64,000 nucleotides of DNA, taken from positions 21,929 to 85,928 of the forward strand of contig JAZREA010000014.1 of the NCBI GenBank assembly GCA_045660545.1. The letters are read 5' to 3'. A program made the translations under genes and the position numbers. The notes below the pieces were generated by a model. That model worked only from the letters and a program-made list of their open reading frames with translations. It had not been told where the DNA came from and searched no databases. Every line of letters starts with the position of its first letter. Within the stretch, counting starts at the first letter, position 1. Shown here piece by piece: positions 15,960-23,226 of this stretch. The DNA comes from JAZREA01 sp045660545 (GTDB lineage Bacteria > Bacillota > Clostridia > Monoglobales > Firm-18).

Positions 15960-18032
15960 TTGAGCATATTTGTCTTTGCCTGTTTGTCCTTTATGATGGG
16001 CACGTTGTGCGGAATTAAGCTGCCGTTAATACAACTTGTTACTATTGTAAGTTTGGTGCTTTTTACCTTTGCGGTCAAATTGGCTGTTTTTAGGAAAATT
16101 AAATATGGAAACTTTTGCGCCATCGCCTTGATTTTACTGTTTGCGGCAGGCTCGGCGTTTGGTTATTTTTATAACCACCAGAGGTTTAAAGATGTAAAAG
16201 CTCTTTACGGAACAGACACTGCAATCCACGGAAGGGTTTCGTCTCTTAAAAGTAACGGCTTTGTGATTGATACAGGCGAATATGACGTTATGGTCTATGA
16301 TTTTTCGGGTTCGTCAAATCTTTACGAGGGAGATGTCGTCGAGGTTTTCGGCAGGATGGAAAGTTATCCGTCCTCCAACTTCCCTGCCGATACAGATTCA
16401 AAGCTCTATAACGCATCAAGGGGTGTTTTGGGCAGGCTTTATCCGGAAAGCTTTAAGGTTACAGACCATAAGCCGTCGTACTCGGTCAGTATTCTGGGAG
16501 ATAAAATGCGCGCTCTTGTGCGCGACAGAATTTATAGCAGCGGCTGTTATTCAAACGAAGGTTTAATGTTAGCTCTTCTTACCGGAGACACGTCGGAGCT
16601 TGACGACGAAACAAGGTCGGATTTTAACCTTACGGGCACTTCCCATCTTTTGGCGGTTTCGGGTCTTCACCTTGGTATATTCTTTTCGTTTTTTGCGCTG
16701 GTTATAGGCGCGTTTCGTAAAAATAAGGTGACCTATATCTTTATAAATCTTTTTGTTATGGCCCTATATGTAATTATGGTAGGCGGCAGAGCGTCGGTTT
16801 TAAGGGCAGGTGTTATGTTTTTACTTGCACTTTTTGTGGGAATGGCCGACCGCAGAAGCGACTCGCTGACAAACCTGTCTTTAACGGGCGTTGTCCTTTG
16901 CCTTATCAATCCGTATTATGCGGTCGATGTGGGTTTTCAACTATCCTTTTTGTCGACTTTTGGGATAGTTTTGTTCGCAAGGTTTTTTAAGAGGAAGATG
17001 ATAGCCGTCCCCGTAATTGCCACCCTCTTTATGCTTCCGGTAACTGCGTATTACTTCAATAGCGTCCCGCTTTCGGGAGTTTTGTTAAATATTGTTTTGG
17101 TTTCGGTAGTGCCGGTGATAATCATATTGGGCTATCTCGGGTGTGTCTTTTTCCCGCTGGCATCACTTTGCGGGGCCGTCCTGTCTCACACACTCGCCCT
17201 GGTTTCTGCCTGCTCGTCGGTTAGCTGGCTTCGCTTTTCTTTGGCGTCGCCGTCGCCCTTTGTGGTTGTGGTTTGGGTGTTTGTGGTTTTCTTTTGCTAC
17301 TTTATGCTCGACGGCTTTCGGTATAAAGAGGCTTTGATAAGCGTCGGCCTCGCCGTGTGCCTTTTTGTGCTCGGTACTTTCGGAGCTGCCGAAAATGTAC
17401 CAAACAATAAGGTAAACATCATAAATATAGGCAACTATAATATGCTTCACATAATAACAGACAGCGGGGCGAATGTTCTGGTAGACTGCGGCTATGACGC
17501 AGACTCTTACGTGTTAAAATGCGGTGTGGACTTTTTCGACGTCGTCATAGTAACCGAGAACAGAAGCACAAAATATAAAGGAATAGAGGAGCTTTGTAAA
17601 AATAAAAGGGTAGGCAAGCTCATCCTGCCCGGTAGCATGGAGGGTAAAAACTTTTCTCTTGAAAAAACAAAGCCCGTGTATTATAATCAAGATAGCTATA
17701 ATTTTAAGTTTGATAACGTGTCTTTTTGCGCACAAAGGTTCGATAAGCGCAGGATTTTCACTGCTGATGTAGACGGCAGCACTATATTAATTCCGATTAA
17801 TACCAAGTCTATATCCGGCCTTCCGCCAAGCGACGTAATTTTAGTACCCAATAACTGTACAGACTGTGCCGCTTATGAGTGCGACAATCCGTCGGCTCTT
17901 TTTGTGCATCCGACGCACGGCGCGGCGCTTGAAGGCGGCGCGGGACACTACGTTTCTTGCGATACGGGTATGATTAGTATAAACTTTTTTGATTATAAAA
18001 TCCCGTCCGTCAAACTACAACACGAGGTGTAA
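15960..18032 (+). CDS. comEC: ComEC/Rec2-type DNA uptake channel
   Basis: Membrane channel for DNA entry during competence. About 690 residues: an N-terminal DUF4131 domain with two or three membrane helices and an OB-like loop (IHGRVSSLKSNGF), the Competence core with GDTSELDDETRSDF and LTGTSHLLAVSGLHLG followed by many membrane helices, and a C-terminal metallo-beta-lactamase-like domain. In that domain the usual HxHxDH metal motif is replaced by TENRSTKYKG (17553-17582), so the nuclease-like function is probably lost. TTG at 15960 with GGTGATGG in front is preferred over ATG 15942, which overlaps the promoter. No comEA or comEB stands beside it. Confidence 0.9.
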   Translation: MSIFVFACLSFMMGTLCGIKLPLIQLVTIVSLVLFTFAVKLAVFRKIKYGNFCAIALILLFAAGSAFGYFYNHQRFKDVKALYGTDTAIHGRVSSLKSNGFVIDTGEYDVMVYDFSGSSNLYEGDVVEVFGRMESYPSSNFPADTDSKLYNASRGVLGRLYPESFKVTDHKPSYSVSILGDKMRALVRDRIYSSGCYSNEGLMLALLTGDTSELDDETRSDFNLTGTSHLLAVSGLHLGIFFSFFALVIGAFRKNKVTYIFINLFVMALYVIMVGGRASVLRAGVMFLLALFVGMADRRSDSLTNLSLTGVVLCLINPYYAVDVGFQLSFLSTFGIVLFARFFKRKMIAVPVIATLFMLPVTAYYFNSVPLSGVLLNIVLVSVVPVIIILGYLGCVFFPLASLCGAVLSHTLALVSACSSVSWLRFSLASPSPFVVVVWVFVVFFCYFMLDGFRYKEALISVGLAVCLFVLGTFGAAENVPNNKVNIINIGNYNMLHIITDSGANVLVDCGYDADSYVLKCGVDFFDVVIVTENRSTKYKGIEELCKNKRVGKLILPGSMEGKNFSLEKTKPVYYNQDSYNFKFDNVSFCAQRFDKRRIFTADVDGSTILIPINTKSISGLPPSDVILVPNNCTDCAAYECDNPSALFVHPTHGAALEGGAGHYVSCDTGMISINFFDYKIPSVKLQHEV

Positions 18033-18034
18033 AT

Positions 18035-19018
18035 ATGATAAATGTTACAAAGCTCAAACAACAGCTAAAACAAGGACAAGTTAAAAGCCTCTACCTTTTT
18101 TGCGGCGAGGAATTGTACCTTATGGATATGTATGTCAAAAAGATTACCGACGCAGCTTTGGGCTCTGGCCTTGCGGAGTTTAATTATAGCTTTTATAACG
18201 AAGATAACGAAAACTACGAGCTTTTTGTAAACGATGTAGAGTCATACCCCGTTATGTCCGAGAAGAAGGTAATCGTTTTAAAAAGCGTCAGCTTTATAAC
18301 GCAAAAGGAGTATCAAAAGCCTCTTGCAGAGCTTTTTTCAAAGCTTCCCGAATACGTCACGGTTATAATCGTAGCGCCCGAGGGCAATAAGATTAAAAAG
18401 GCACTCATGGATGTGATTGCTAAAAACGGAGAGGTTGTCGACTTTAAAAAGCAAAGCGCCACCGACTTACAGGCGTGGATAAATATAAGGTTTAGTCGGG
18501 CGGGTAAATATATAAAGCCGGAGGACGCACAGTATCTTATCAATTTGTGCGAACGCTCTTTGGAAAAGCTCACTGTCGAAACAGATAAGCTCCTGTCGGG
18601 AACCTCCGAGCCGCAAATTAGCCGCGAGCTTATAAATTCATTGGTCAAAGTCCCGGTCGAGTATAAAATATTCGAGATGACAGAAATGCTCCTTCGCGGC
18701 GACCTCGAGCGCGCTTACCTCGTTTTAGAGGGCTTTAAGGTCACCAAGGTTCAGCCGATAGTTGTTTTTTCTGTAATATACGGCCAGCTTTCCGACCTTT
18801 TGATGTTTAAGCTTTTGGGCGAGGAAAGGGTAAACGCTGCTGACTATATAGAGCCTAACCGCAAGTGGCTTGCGCCAAGGCTTGCGGCCGATTGCCTTAG
18901 GTACCCCAAGGACCGTTTGAGAAACGGAATGCGCCTCTGCGCCGAGTATGACCTTGAAGTGAAAAAGGGAAATATCGAAGGCTTTACTGCCCTGGAACTT
19001 ATGATGGCGCAATTTTAA
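18035..19018 (+). CDS. holA: DNA polymerase III subunit delta
   Basis: The clamp-opening subunit of the clamp loader. The 327-residue protein has the YLFCGEELYLMDMYVKK opening of the degenerate AAA+ domain, the AAA lid, and the C-terminal collar domain ending CAEYDLEVKKGNIEGFTALELM, typical of HolA. It starts 2 bp after the comEC stop, the same comEC-holA order as in Bacillus, and shares its promoter. Confidence 0.94.
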   Translation: MINVTKLKQQLKQGQVKSLYLFCGEELYLMDMYVKKITDAALGSGLAEFNYSFYNEDNENYELFVNDVESYPVMSEKKVIVLKSVSFITQKEYQKPLAELFSKLPEYVTVIIVAPEGNKIKKALMDVIAKNGEVVDFKKQSATDLQAWINIRFSRAGKYIKPEDAQYLINLCERSLEKLTVETDKLLSGTSEPQISRELINSLVKVPVEYKIFEMTEMLLRGDLERAYLVLEGFKVTKVQPIVVFSVIYGQLSDLLMFKLLGEERVNAADYIEPNRKWLAPRLAADCLRYPKDRLRNGMRLCAEYDLEVKKGNIEGFTALELMMAQF

Positions 19019-19039
19019 GGAAAAATTTATAAAAAACAC

Positions 19040-19068
19040 TTGATTTTTGTTTTTTTATGTGATAGAAT
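19040..19068 (+). promoter_or_regulatory. Promoter of rplS
   Basis: TTGATT (19040-19045) and TAGAAT (19063-19068) with a 17-bp spacer, giving a leader of about 70 nt. Confidence 0.65.
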
Positions 19069-19087
19069 ATTAAAGGTTTAAAACGGA

Positions 19088-19137
19088 TAGTCCTCTGTAT
19101 GCAAGGCGTGTACATGAATGTCTATGAAGAAAGGAAG
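19088..19137 (+). promoter_or_regulatory. Candidate ribosomal protein L19 leader
   Basis: The rplS leader contains a hairpin GTATGC (19097-19102)/GCGTGTAC (19106-19113), with two G-U pairs, and TCCT (19091-19094) that can pair with AGGA of the ribosome-binding site. Autoregulatory L19 leaders are known in low-GC Gram-positives; the match is by position and layout only. Confidence 0.35.
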
Positions 19138-19143
19138 ATATAT

Positions 19144-19485
19144 ATGAGTATCTTAAACGAGATCGGCAAGGAGCAGCTTCGTACAGACCTTCCGCAGATA
19201 AACATCGGTGATACCGTTCATGTTTACATCAAGGTTAAGGAAGGTACAAGAGAAAGAGTCCAGATGTTTGAAGGCACAGTTATTGCTAAAAAACATGGTG
19301 GCATTTCCGAAACTTTCACAGTACGCAGAGTGTCTTACGGCGTAGGAGTTGAAAAGACTTTCCTTATTAACTCACCTAACATCGACCGTATCGACGTAAT
19401 CCGCAGAGGTAAAGTTCGTCGTGCTAAGCTCTATTACTTACGTGACAGAGTTGGTAAGGCTGCTAAGGTTAAAGAAAAACTTTAA
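19144..19485 (+). CDS. rplS: 50S ribosomal protein L19
   Basis: Structural protein at the 30S-50S interface. 113 residues from the ATG at 19144, which follows GAAAGGAAG; the frame extends upstream but without family sequence. Diagnostic pieces are IGDTVHVYIKVKEG-RERVQ-FEG, SETFTVRRVSYGVGVEKTF and the C-terminal RRGKVRRAKLYYLRDRVGKAAKVKE. Codons such as GTT, CGT and GCT are frequent, in line with high expression. It is transcribed alone between its own promoter and a strong terminator. Confidence 0.98.
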   Translation: MSILNEIGKEQLRTDLPQINIGDTVHVYIKVKEGTRERVQMFEGTVIAKKHGGISETFTVRRVSYGVGVEKTFLINSPNIDRIDVIRRGKVRRAKLYYLRDRVGKAAKVKEKL

Positions 19486-19491
19486 TACGAA

Positions 19492-19531
19492 ATTAAAATG
19501 GTGCACAGCGTTTGCTGAGCACCCTTTTAAT
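19492..19531. terminator. Bidirectional terminator between rplS and the lipid kinase gene
   Basis: ATTAAAA/TTTTAAT outer stem and GGTGC-CAGC/GCTG-GCACC inner stem with a GTTT loop; T-rich in both directions, between convergent genes. Confidence 0.85.
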
Positions 19532-19543
19532 TTATATAGACGT

Positions 19544-20434
19544 TTATTTAATTATCCGTATTTTTTGAGGGATGTTTTTAATAACCATAGAGGTCTTTCC
19601 TCTGGCATATTCCCCGTCGAGCGACCAGGTAACGTTTCCGGGCATGAATAGTTCTACGGTTGAAGCCTTGCAAAAGTCAAACACTTTTGTGTCGCTGACG
19701 TCTCCGGAGGTAATCCCCGTAACAATCCTCATCAGCTCGTTTGGGTTTTTCGGCTTTTTAATCATCAGTATTTCAAACAGCCCGTCGCTCAGATCGACGA
19801 GGCTTTCGTTGTATTTGAACATTCCTCCGACAGACGTAGAGTTTGTAATTCCGCCGTAGATGTATTCGCCCTCGTGCGCAATCCCGTCTGCTATGAATTT
19901 AACCTTGTAGGTTTCTATGTTTGTGATGTTCGCAATCCCGTCAAACACATACGCCATGTGCCCCAACGTGTTTTTTGCAGTCTGCGGAGTGTTGTATGAA
20001 GATGACGTAAACATCCCGAACGAAGCGATGTAGCAAAAATAGTGCGAGGAAGAAAACTGCCCGATGTCTATTGAAAATTCATCTTTATGGTTTGCAATAG
20101 CCTTTGTGGCTTTTTTTATGTCTGTTTCCAGACCAAGCGTTCTTGCAAAGTCGTTGGTGCTTCCTGCGGGTATGTGGCCAATCGGTATGTCCTCTCCGCT
20201 TAGTACAACTCCTGTTATAACCTCGTTTAGTGTGCCGTCGCCGCCGCAACAGACGATAATATCGTACCCGTCAGCCTTTGCTTTTGAGGCAACGTCCGTT
20301 GCGTTTCCCTTCTTCGTAGTCATATGAGTAGTTACACGGTGGCCCGCTTTGCAAAGAATTTGTATCACATCAAAGAGCATTCCTTTAATTTTCATTCTTC
20401 CTGAGCATGGGTTAATGATTAAAAGTATGTTCAT
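19544..20434 (-). CDS. Diacylglycerol/lipid kinase (DagK/YegS family)
   Basis: Phosphorylates a membrane lipid, most likely diacylglycerol released during lipoteichoic acid or lipid turnover. The 296-residue protein starts MNILLIINPCSG with the ATP-site GGDGT at 64-68, the GHIPAGSTNDFARTLG loop near 90-105, and the C-terminal beta-sandwich ending DGEYARGKTSMVIKNIPQKIR. GGGAGGG stands 8 nt before the ATG at 20434, so the longer upstream frame is not used. Confidence 0.9.
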   Translation of the reverse strand: MNILLIINPCSGRMKIKGMLFDVIQILCKAGHRVTTHMTTKKGNATDVASKAKADGYDIIVCCGGDGTLNEVITGVVLSGEDIPIGHIPAGSTNDFARTLGLETDIKKATKAIANHKDEFSIDIGQFSSSHYFCYIASFGMFTSSSYNTPQTAKNTLGHMAYVFDGIANITNIETYKVKFIADGIAHEGEYIYGGITNSTSVGGMFKYNESLVDLSDGLFEILMIKKPKNPNELMRIVTGITSGDVSDTKVFDFCKASTVELFMPGNVTWSLDGEYARGKTSMVIKNIPQKIRIIK

Positions 20435-20497
20435 AATAAAACCCTCCCGTATTTTAATAACATTATATATCAATTTTCTCAAATTTTCAATTTTTTA

Positions 20498-20526
20498 TTG
20501 AAAAAAATATTACTTTAAAGTATAAT
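20498..20526 (+). promoter_or_regulatory. Promoter of the 20584 gene
   Basis: TTGAAA (20498-20503), 17-bp spacer, perfect TATAAT (20521-20526). Confidence 0.75.
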
Positions 20527-20583
20527 TAAACAAGATTAAGCGTTTGTAACTAACATATCCGCTTTCGTTTCAGGAGGTTTTGT

Positions 20584-21162
20584 ATGAATAAAAAGCTTTG
20601 GTTTTCTCTGGCGGCGGTTGCAGTAATCGTGCCCGTAATAATTGTACTTGTGATGTTTTTCGGAGGCGGCGCGGACGATACTTCCCTTCCGTCAACAGGC
20701 AAAGGCGATGTAACAGAAGGCAACCACGACGGACTTTTAAAATACACGTCCGAGTACGGCTATTCGGTAGAGTATAAAGACCGTTTCGAAATTGATGACA
20801 GCATGCCGCAGTTCGACTTTTACGTTCACGATGAAACAAAGGACGCCCAGGTAGGCATCAGCGTTTCTAAAAATAACGGAGAGTTTTCGGACATCACCAA
20901 CCAGGAAGAATGGGAGTCAAAAATGTCCGATTTTGGCAAGTGTAACGATTTTACAATAACTACACTTGGCGGAGCAAGGGCATGTGTTGCACACTATTAT
21001 AGGGGCGATACGACAAACAACTTGTACTACGACATTTTGATTGCAGTAATGGAAGGCGAGGAATATTGTTACACCTACGCATACACCGCAACTCAAAACG
21101 CAACATCTGCCGACACACAGTATTTGTCAGATATTTTGTACTCGTTTAAGTTAGAAGAATAA
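20584..21162 (+). CDS. Unknown membrane-anchored extracytoplasmic protein
   Basis: I cannot assign a function. The 192-residue product has one N-terminal hydrophobic helix (about residues 7-27), a Gly/Asp/Thr-rich linker, and then a domain beginning YTSEYGYSVEYKDRFEI that resembles the PsbP/Mog1-like (DUF1795) fold by its pattern of a tyrosine-rich first hairpin and the late ISVSKNN and YTYAYTA strands. This resemblance is an inference. CAGGAGG precedes the ATG. It is monocistronic, with its own promoter and a terminator. Confidence 0.75.
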   Translation: MNKKLWFSLAAVAVIVPVIIVLVMFFGGGADDTSLPSTGKGDVTEGNHDGLLKYTSEYGYSVEYKDRFEIDDSMPQFDFYVHDETKDAQVGISVSKNNGEFSDITNQEEWESKMSDFGKCNDFTITTLGGARACVAHYYRGDTTNNLYYDILIAVMEGEEYCYTYAYTATQNATSADTQYLSDILYSFKLEE

Positions 21163-21165
21163 TTA

Positions 21166-21200
21166 AAAGAGCTGTAACAGCGGTTACAGCTCTTTTTGTT
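21166..21200. terminator. Bidirectional terminator
   Basis: A 13-bp stem (21166-21178 with 21183-21195) followed by T-rich sequence. The stop codon of the opposing small gene lies inside its right arm. Confidence 0.85.
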
Positions 21201-21327
21201 TTTTATCGTCCTCATCGGCAGATTCAATGTATTTTTCCTCGGCATTTTTCTGTGCCTCGCATAATATTTCAATCGCCTCGCTGACGGAATTGAATAGCTC
21301 AAAGTACATAGCTTTGTAATCGGGCAT
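21184..21327 (-). CDS. Conserved small helical protein (47 aa)
   Basis: A 47-residue protein beginning MPDYKAMYFELFNSVSEAIE and continuing as one charged amphipathic helix rich in Glu and Lys. Similar short proteins occur widely in Clostridia and their phages, without known function. The ATG at 21327 is set by AAAGGAG 8 nt upstream. The frame is open further upstream, but that part crosses a terminator-like hairpin (21354-21375) and is not family-like. The gene ends inside the terminator shared with the convergent upstream gene. Confidence 0.65.
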   Translation of the reverse strand: MPDYKAMYFELFNSVSEAIEILCEAQKNAEEKYIESADEDDKKQKEL

Positions 21328-21350
21328 AGTGTTTTCTCCTTTGTAAACAA

Positions 21351-21376
21351 AAAGTGCGCAGCCAAAGCCGCGCACC
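21351..21376 (-). terminator. Terminator-like hairpin in the leader of the 47-aa gene
   Basis: Read on the minus strand, GTGCGCGGC and GCTGCGCAC (21354-21375) form a strong stem with TTTG loop, followed by TTTTTGTTT and only then the ribosome-binding site of the 47-aa gene. It may be an attenuator or the end of an upstream transcript. Confidence 0.5.
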
Positions 21377-21552
21377 GAAAAATGCACAACTCCGCTTGCT
21401 GCGACACAAAGTTTTCTCATAACACAAGTATGCGAAAATAGAGTATGCATTTTTACCAAAGGATAAAAAATACACACTTGTGCTATTAAGATAATATTAA
21501 ACTTTATGTCGCAAGAATAGTATATCATAAACAGGAATAAATTGCAAGGAAA

Positions 21553-21585
21553 ATAAAAAAGCTCCCTCACGGGAGCGTTTTTTAT
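21553..21585. terminator. Intrinsic terminator
   Basis: GCTCCC (21561-21566)/GGGAGC (21571-21576) with a TCAC loop, A-run on one side and T-run on the other; it can act in both directions. Confidence 0.7.
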
Positions 21586-21777
21586 TGGCTTTAGGCCACA
21601 TAATAGATGCAGTGATTTTAGTTATTTATTGGTGATAAAATTAGTGACATTTATACAAACAAACTCGCTTTTGCGAGTTTGCACCTCACTTCTTCCCTTT
21701 TCACTATTACTTATTACTTTCCAAAAATCCGTACATAAATTTTCAGGGAATAGTGAAGAGTGAATAGGTAATAAGTA
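21586..21777. other. Non-coding spacer with hairpins
   Basis: No gene is visible. It holds a perfect hairpin AAACTCGC/GCGAGTTT (21661-21680) and overlapping short inverted repeats built from TTCACTATT and ACTTATTAC (21700-21780), a type of simple intergenic repeat. No promoter or protein signal stands out. Confidence 0.5.
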
Positions 21778-21808
21778 AAAATCCGCACACTTTCGTGTAC
21801 GGATTTTT
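21778..21808 (-). terminator. Terminator directly behind tRNA-Arg
   Basis: A long stem (ATCCGCACAC pairing with GTGTACGGAT, one G-U) with T-run on the minus strand. The hairpin abuts the encoded CCA end of the tRNA. Confidence 0.8.
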
Positions 21809-21884
21809 GGCGCGCTTGATAGGAGTCGAACCTACGACAACCCGGCGTCGGAGGCCGGTGCTCTATCCACTGAGCTACAAGCGC
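21808..21884 (-). tRNA. tRNA-Arg (anticodon CCG)
   Basis: A complete cloverleaf on the minus strand. The acceptor stem is GCGCTTG/CAAGCGC, the D arm contains GCTCAGTGGATAGAGC, the anticodon stem is CCGGC/GCCGG with loop CTCCGAC (anticodon CCG, reads CGG), and the T arm contains GTTCGACTC. Discriminator G is followed by an encoded CCA (21808-21810). It is a single tRNA gene. Confidence 0.96.
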
Positions 21885-21921
21885 ACGTTGTAGCCCTGTG
21901 TATAAAACAGGGCCAGCCGTA

Positions 21922-23160
21922 TTAATCTAATGTTATTTTGTGGTAGGTTTTCTTGCCCTTTTTGATTATAATTTCGTTGTTTTCAAATATCGATGTATTT
22001 ACGATGTAAGCAGGGTCTGTAACCTTTTCTCCGTTTATCGAAACACCGCCCTGCTGAACAAGACGACGTCCCTCGCCCTTAGAAGGTATCATGCCTGCTG
22101 TTAACATCACGTCTAATAATCCGATACCTGCCTCCAAATCAGCCTTAGCCATCTTTGTAGTAGGCATGTTTTCTGTGTTTCCGCCGTTTTGGAATAATGC
22201 TTCTGCCGCAGCCTTTGCTTTGTCGGCTTCTTCCTGTCCGTGAACAAGGTTTGTAAGCTCGTATGCCAATGTAGCCTTGGCAGCGTTTACGTCGGCTGCA
22301 TCCTGGCTCGCTTTGAATTTGTCTTCCATAGCGTTAATCTCGTCAACAGGAAGGAATGTGAGCATTTTTAGGCACTTGTAAACGTCCGAATCATCAACGT
22401 TTCTCCAGTACTGGTAAAAGTCAAATGGCGAAGTCTTGTTCGGGTCGAGCCAAACCGCACCGTTAGCAGTCTTGCCCATCTTTTTACCCTGGCTGTTAAG
22501 CAGTAGGGTAATAGTCATAGCGTATACGTCCTTGCCCGTCTTTTTACGGATAAGCTCAGCACCAAAAAGCATGTTGCTCCACTGGTCGTCTCCGCCGAAC
22601 TGCATGTTGCACTCGTAGTTTTTGTTAAGATAATAAAAGTCGTAAGACTGCATTATCATATAGTTAAATTCGAGGAAGCTAAGTCCCTTTTCCATTCTCT
22701 GCTTGTAGCATTCAGCTCTTAGCATGTTGTTAACTGAAAAACAAGCTCCAACCTCGCGCAAAAGCTCAACGTAGTTAAGCTTCAAAAGCCAGTCAGCGTT
22801 GTTAACAACAATCGCCTTGTCTTCACCAAGGTCGATAAACTTGGAAATCTGGTTTAAGAAGCACTCGCAGTTGTGCTGTATCGTCTCGGGGCTCATCATA
22901 GAACGCATGTCTGTTCTGCCCGACGGGTCGCCTACGTATCCTGTGCCGCCGCCTAAAAGTACAACAGGCTTGTTGCCTGCAAGCTGTAGCCTTTTCATAA
23001 GACAAAGCGCCATAAAGTGCCCAACGTGCAAAGAGTCTGCTGTCGGGTCAAACCCGATGTAAAAGCGCGCACCGCCCTTGTTGATGAGCTCGCGTATTTC
23101 TTTTTCGTTTGTAACCTGTGCTATAAGCCCTCTGGCTTGTAGTTCTTCGTATATTTTCAA
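21922..23160 (-). CDS. tyrS: Tyrosyl-tRNA synthetase
   Basis: Class I synthetase charging tRNA-Tyr. The 412-residue protein has FDPTADSLHVGH with the HIGH-type motif HVGH at 45-48, the tyrosine-pocket stretch YDFYYLNKNYECNMQFGGDDQWSNML, the KMSKS-type motif KMGKT near residue 233, and a C-terminal S4 RNA-binding domain (LVQQGGVSINGEKVTDPAY). This is the bacterial TyrRS subgroup with KMGKT. The start is TTG at 23160 with GGAGGG 7 nt before it. The 66-bp upstream gap is too short for a T-box leader. Confidence 0.97.
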   Translation of the reverse strand: MKIYEELQARGLIAQVTNEKEIRELINKGGARFYIGFDPTADSLHVGHFMALCLMKRLQLAGNKPVVLLGGGTGYVGDPSGRTDMRSMMSPETIQHNCECFLNQISKFIDLGEDKAIVVNNADWLLKLNYVELLREVGACFSVNNMLRAECYKQRMEKGLSFLEFNYMIMQSYDFYYLNKNYECNMQFGGDDQWSNMLFGAELIRKKTGKDVYAMTITLLLNSQGKKMGKTANGAVWLDPNKTSPFDFYQYWRNVDDSDVYKCLKMLTFLPVDEINAMEDKFKASQDAADVNAAKATLAYELTNLVHGQEEADKAKAAAEALFQNGGNTENMPTTKMAKADLEAGIGLLDVMLTAGMIPSKGEGRRLVQQGGVSINGEKVTDPAYIVNTSIFENNEIIIKKGKKTYHKITLD

Positions 23161-23226
23161 ATCCGTTCCCTCCGTTGTAATACATCCTTCTAATAATACT
23201 ACATTTTACCTGTTTTTGTCAAGGAT

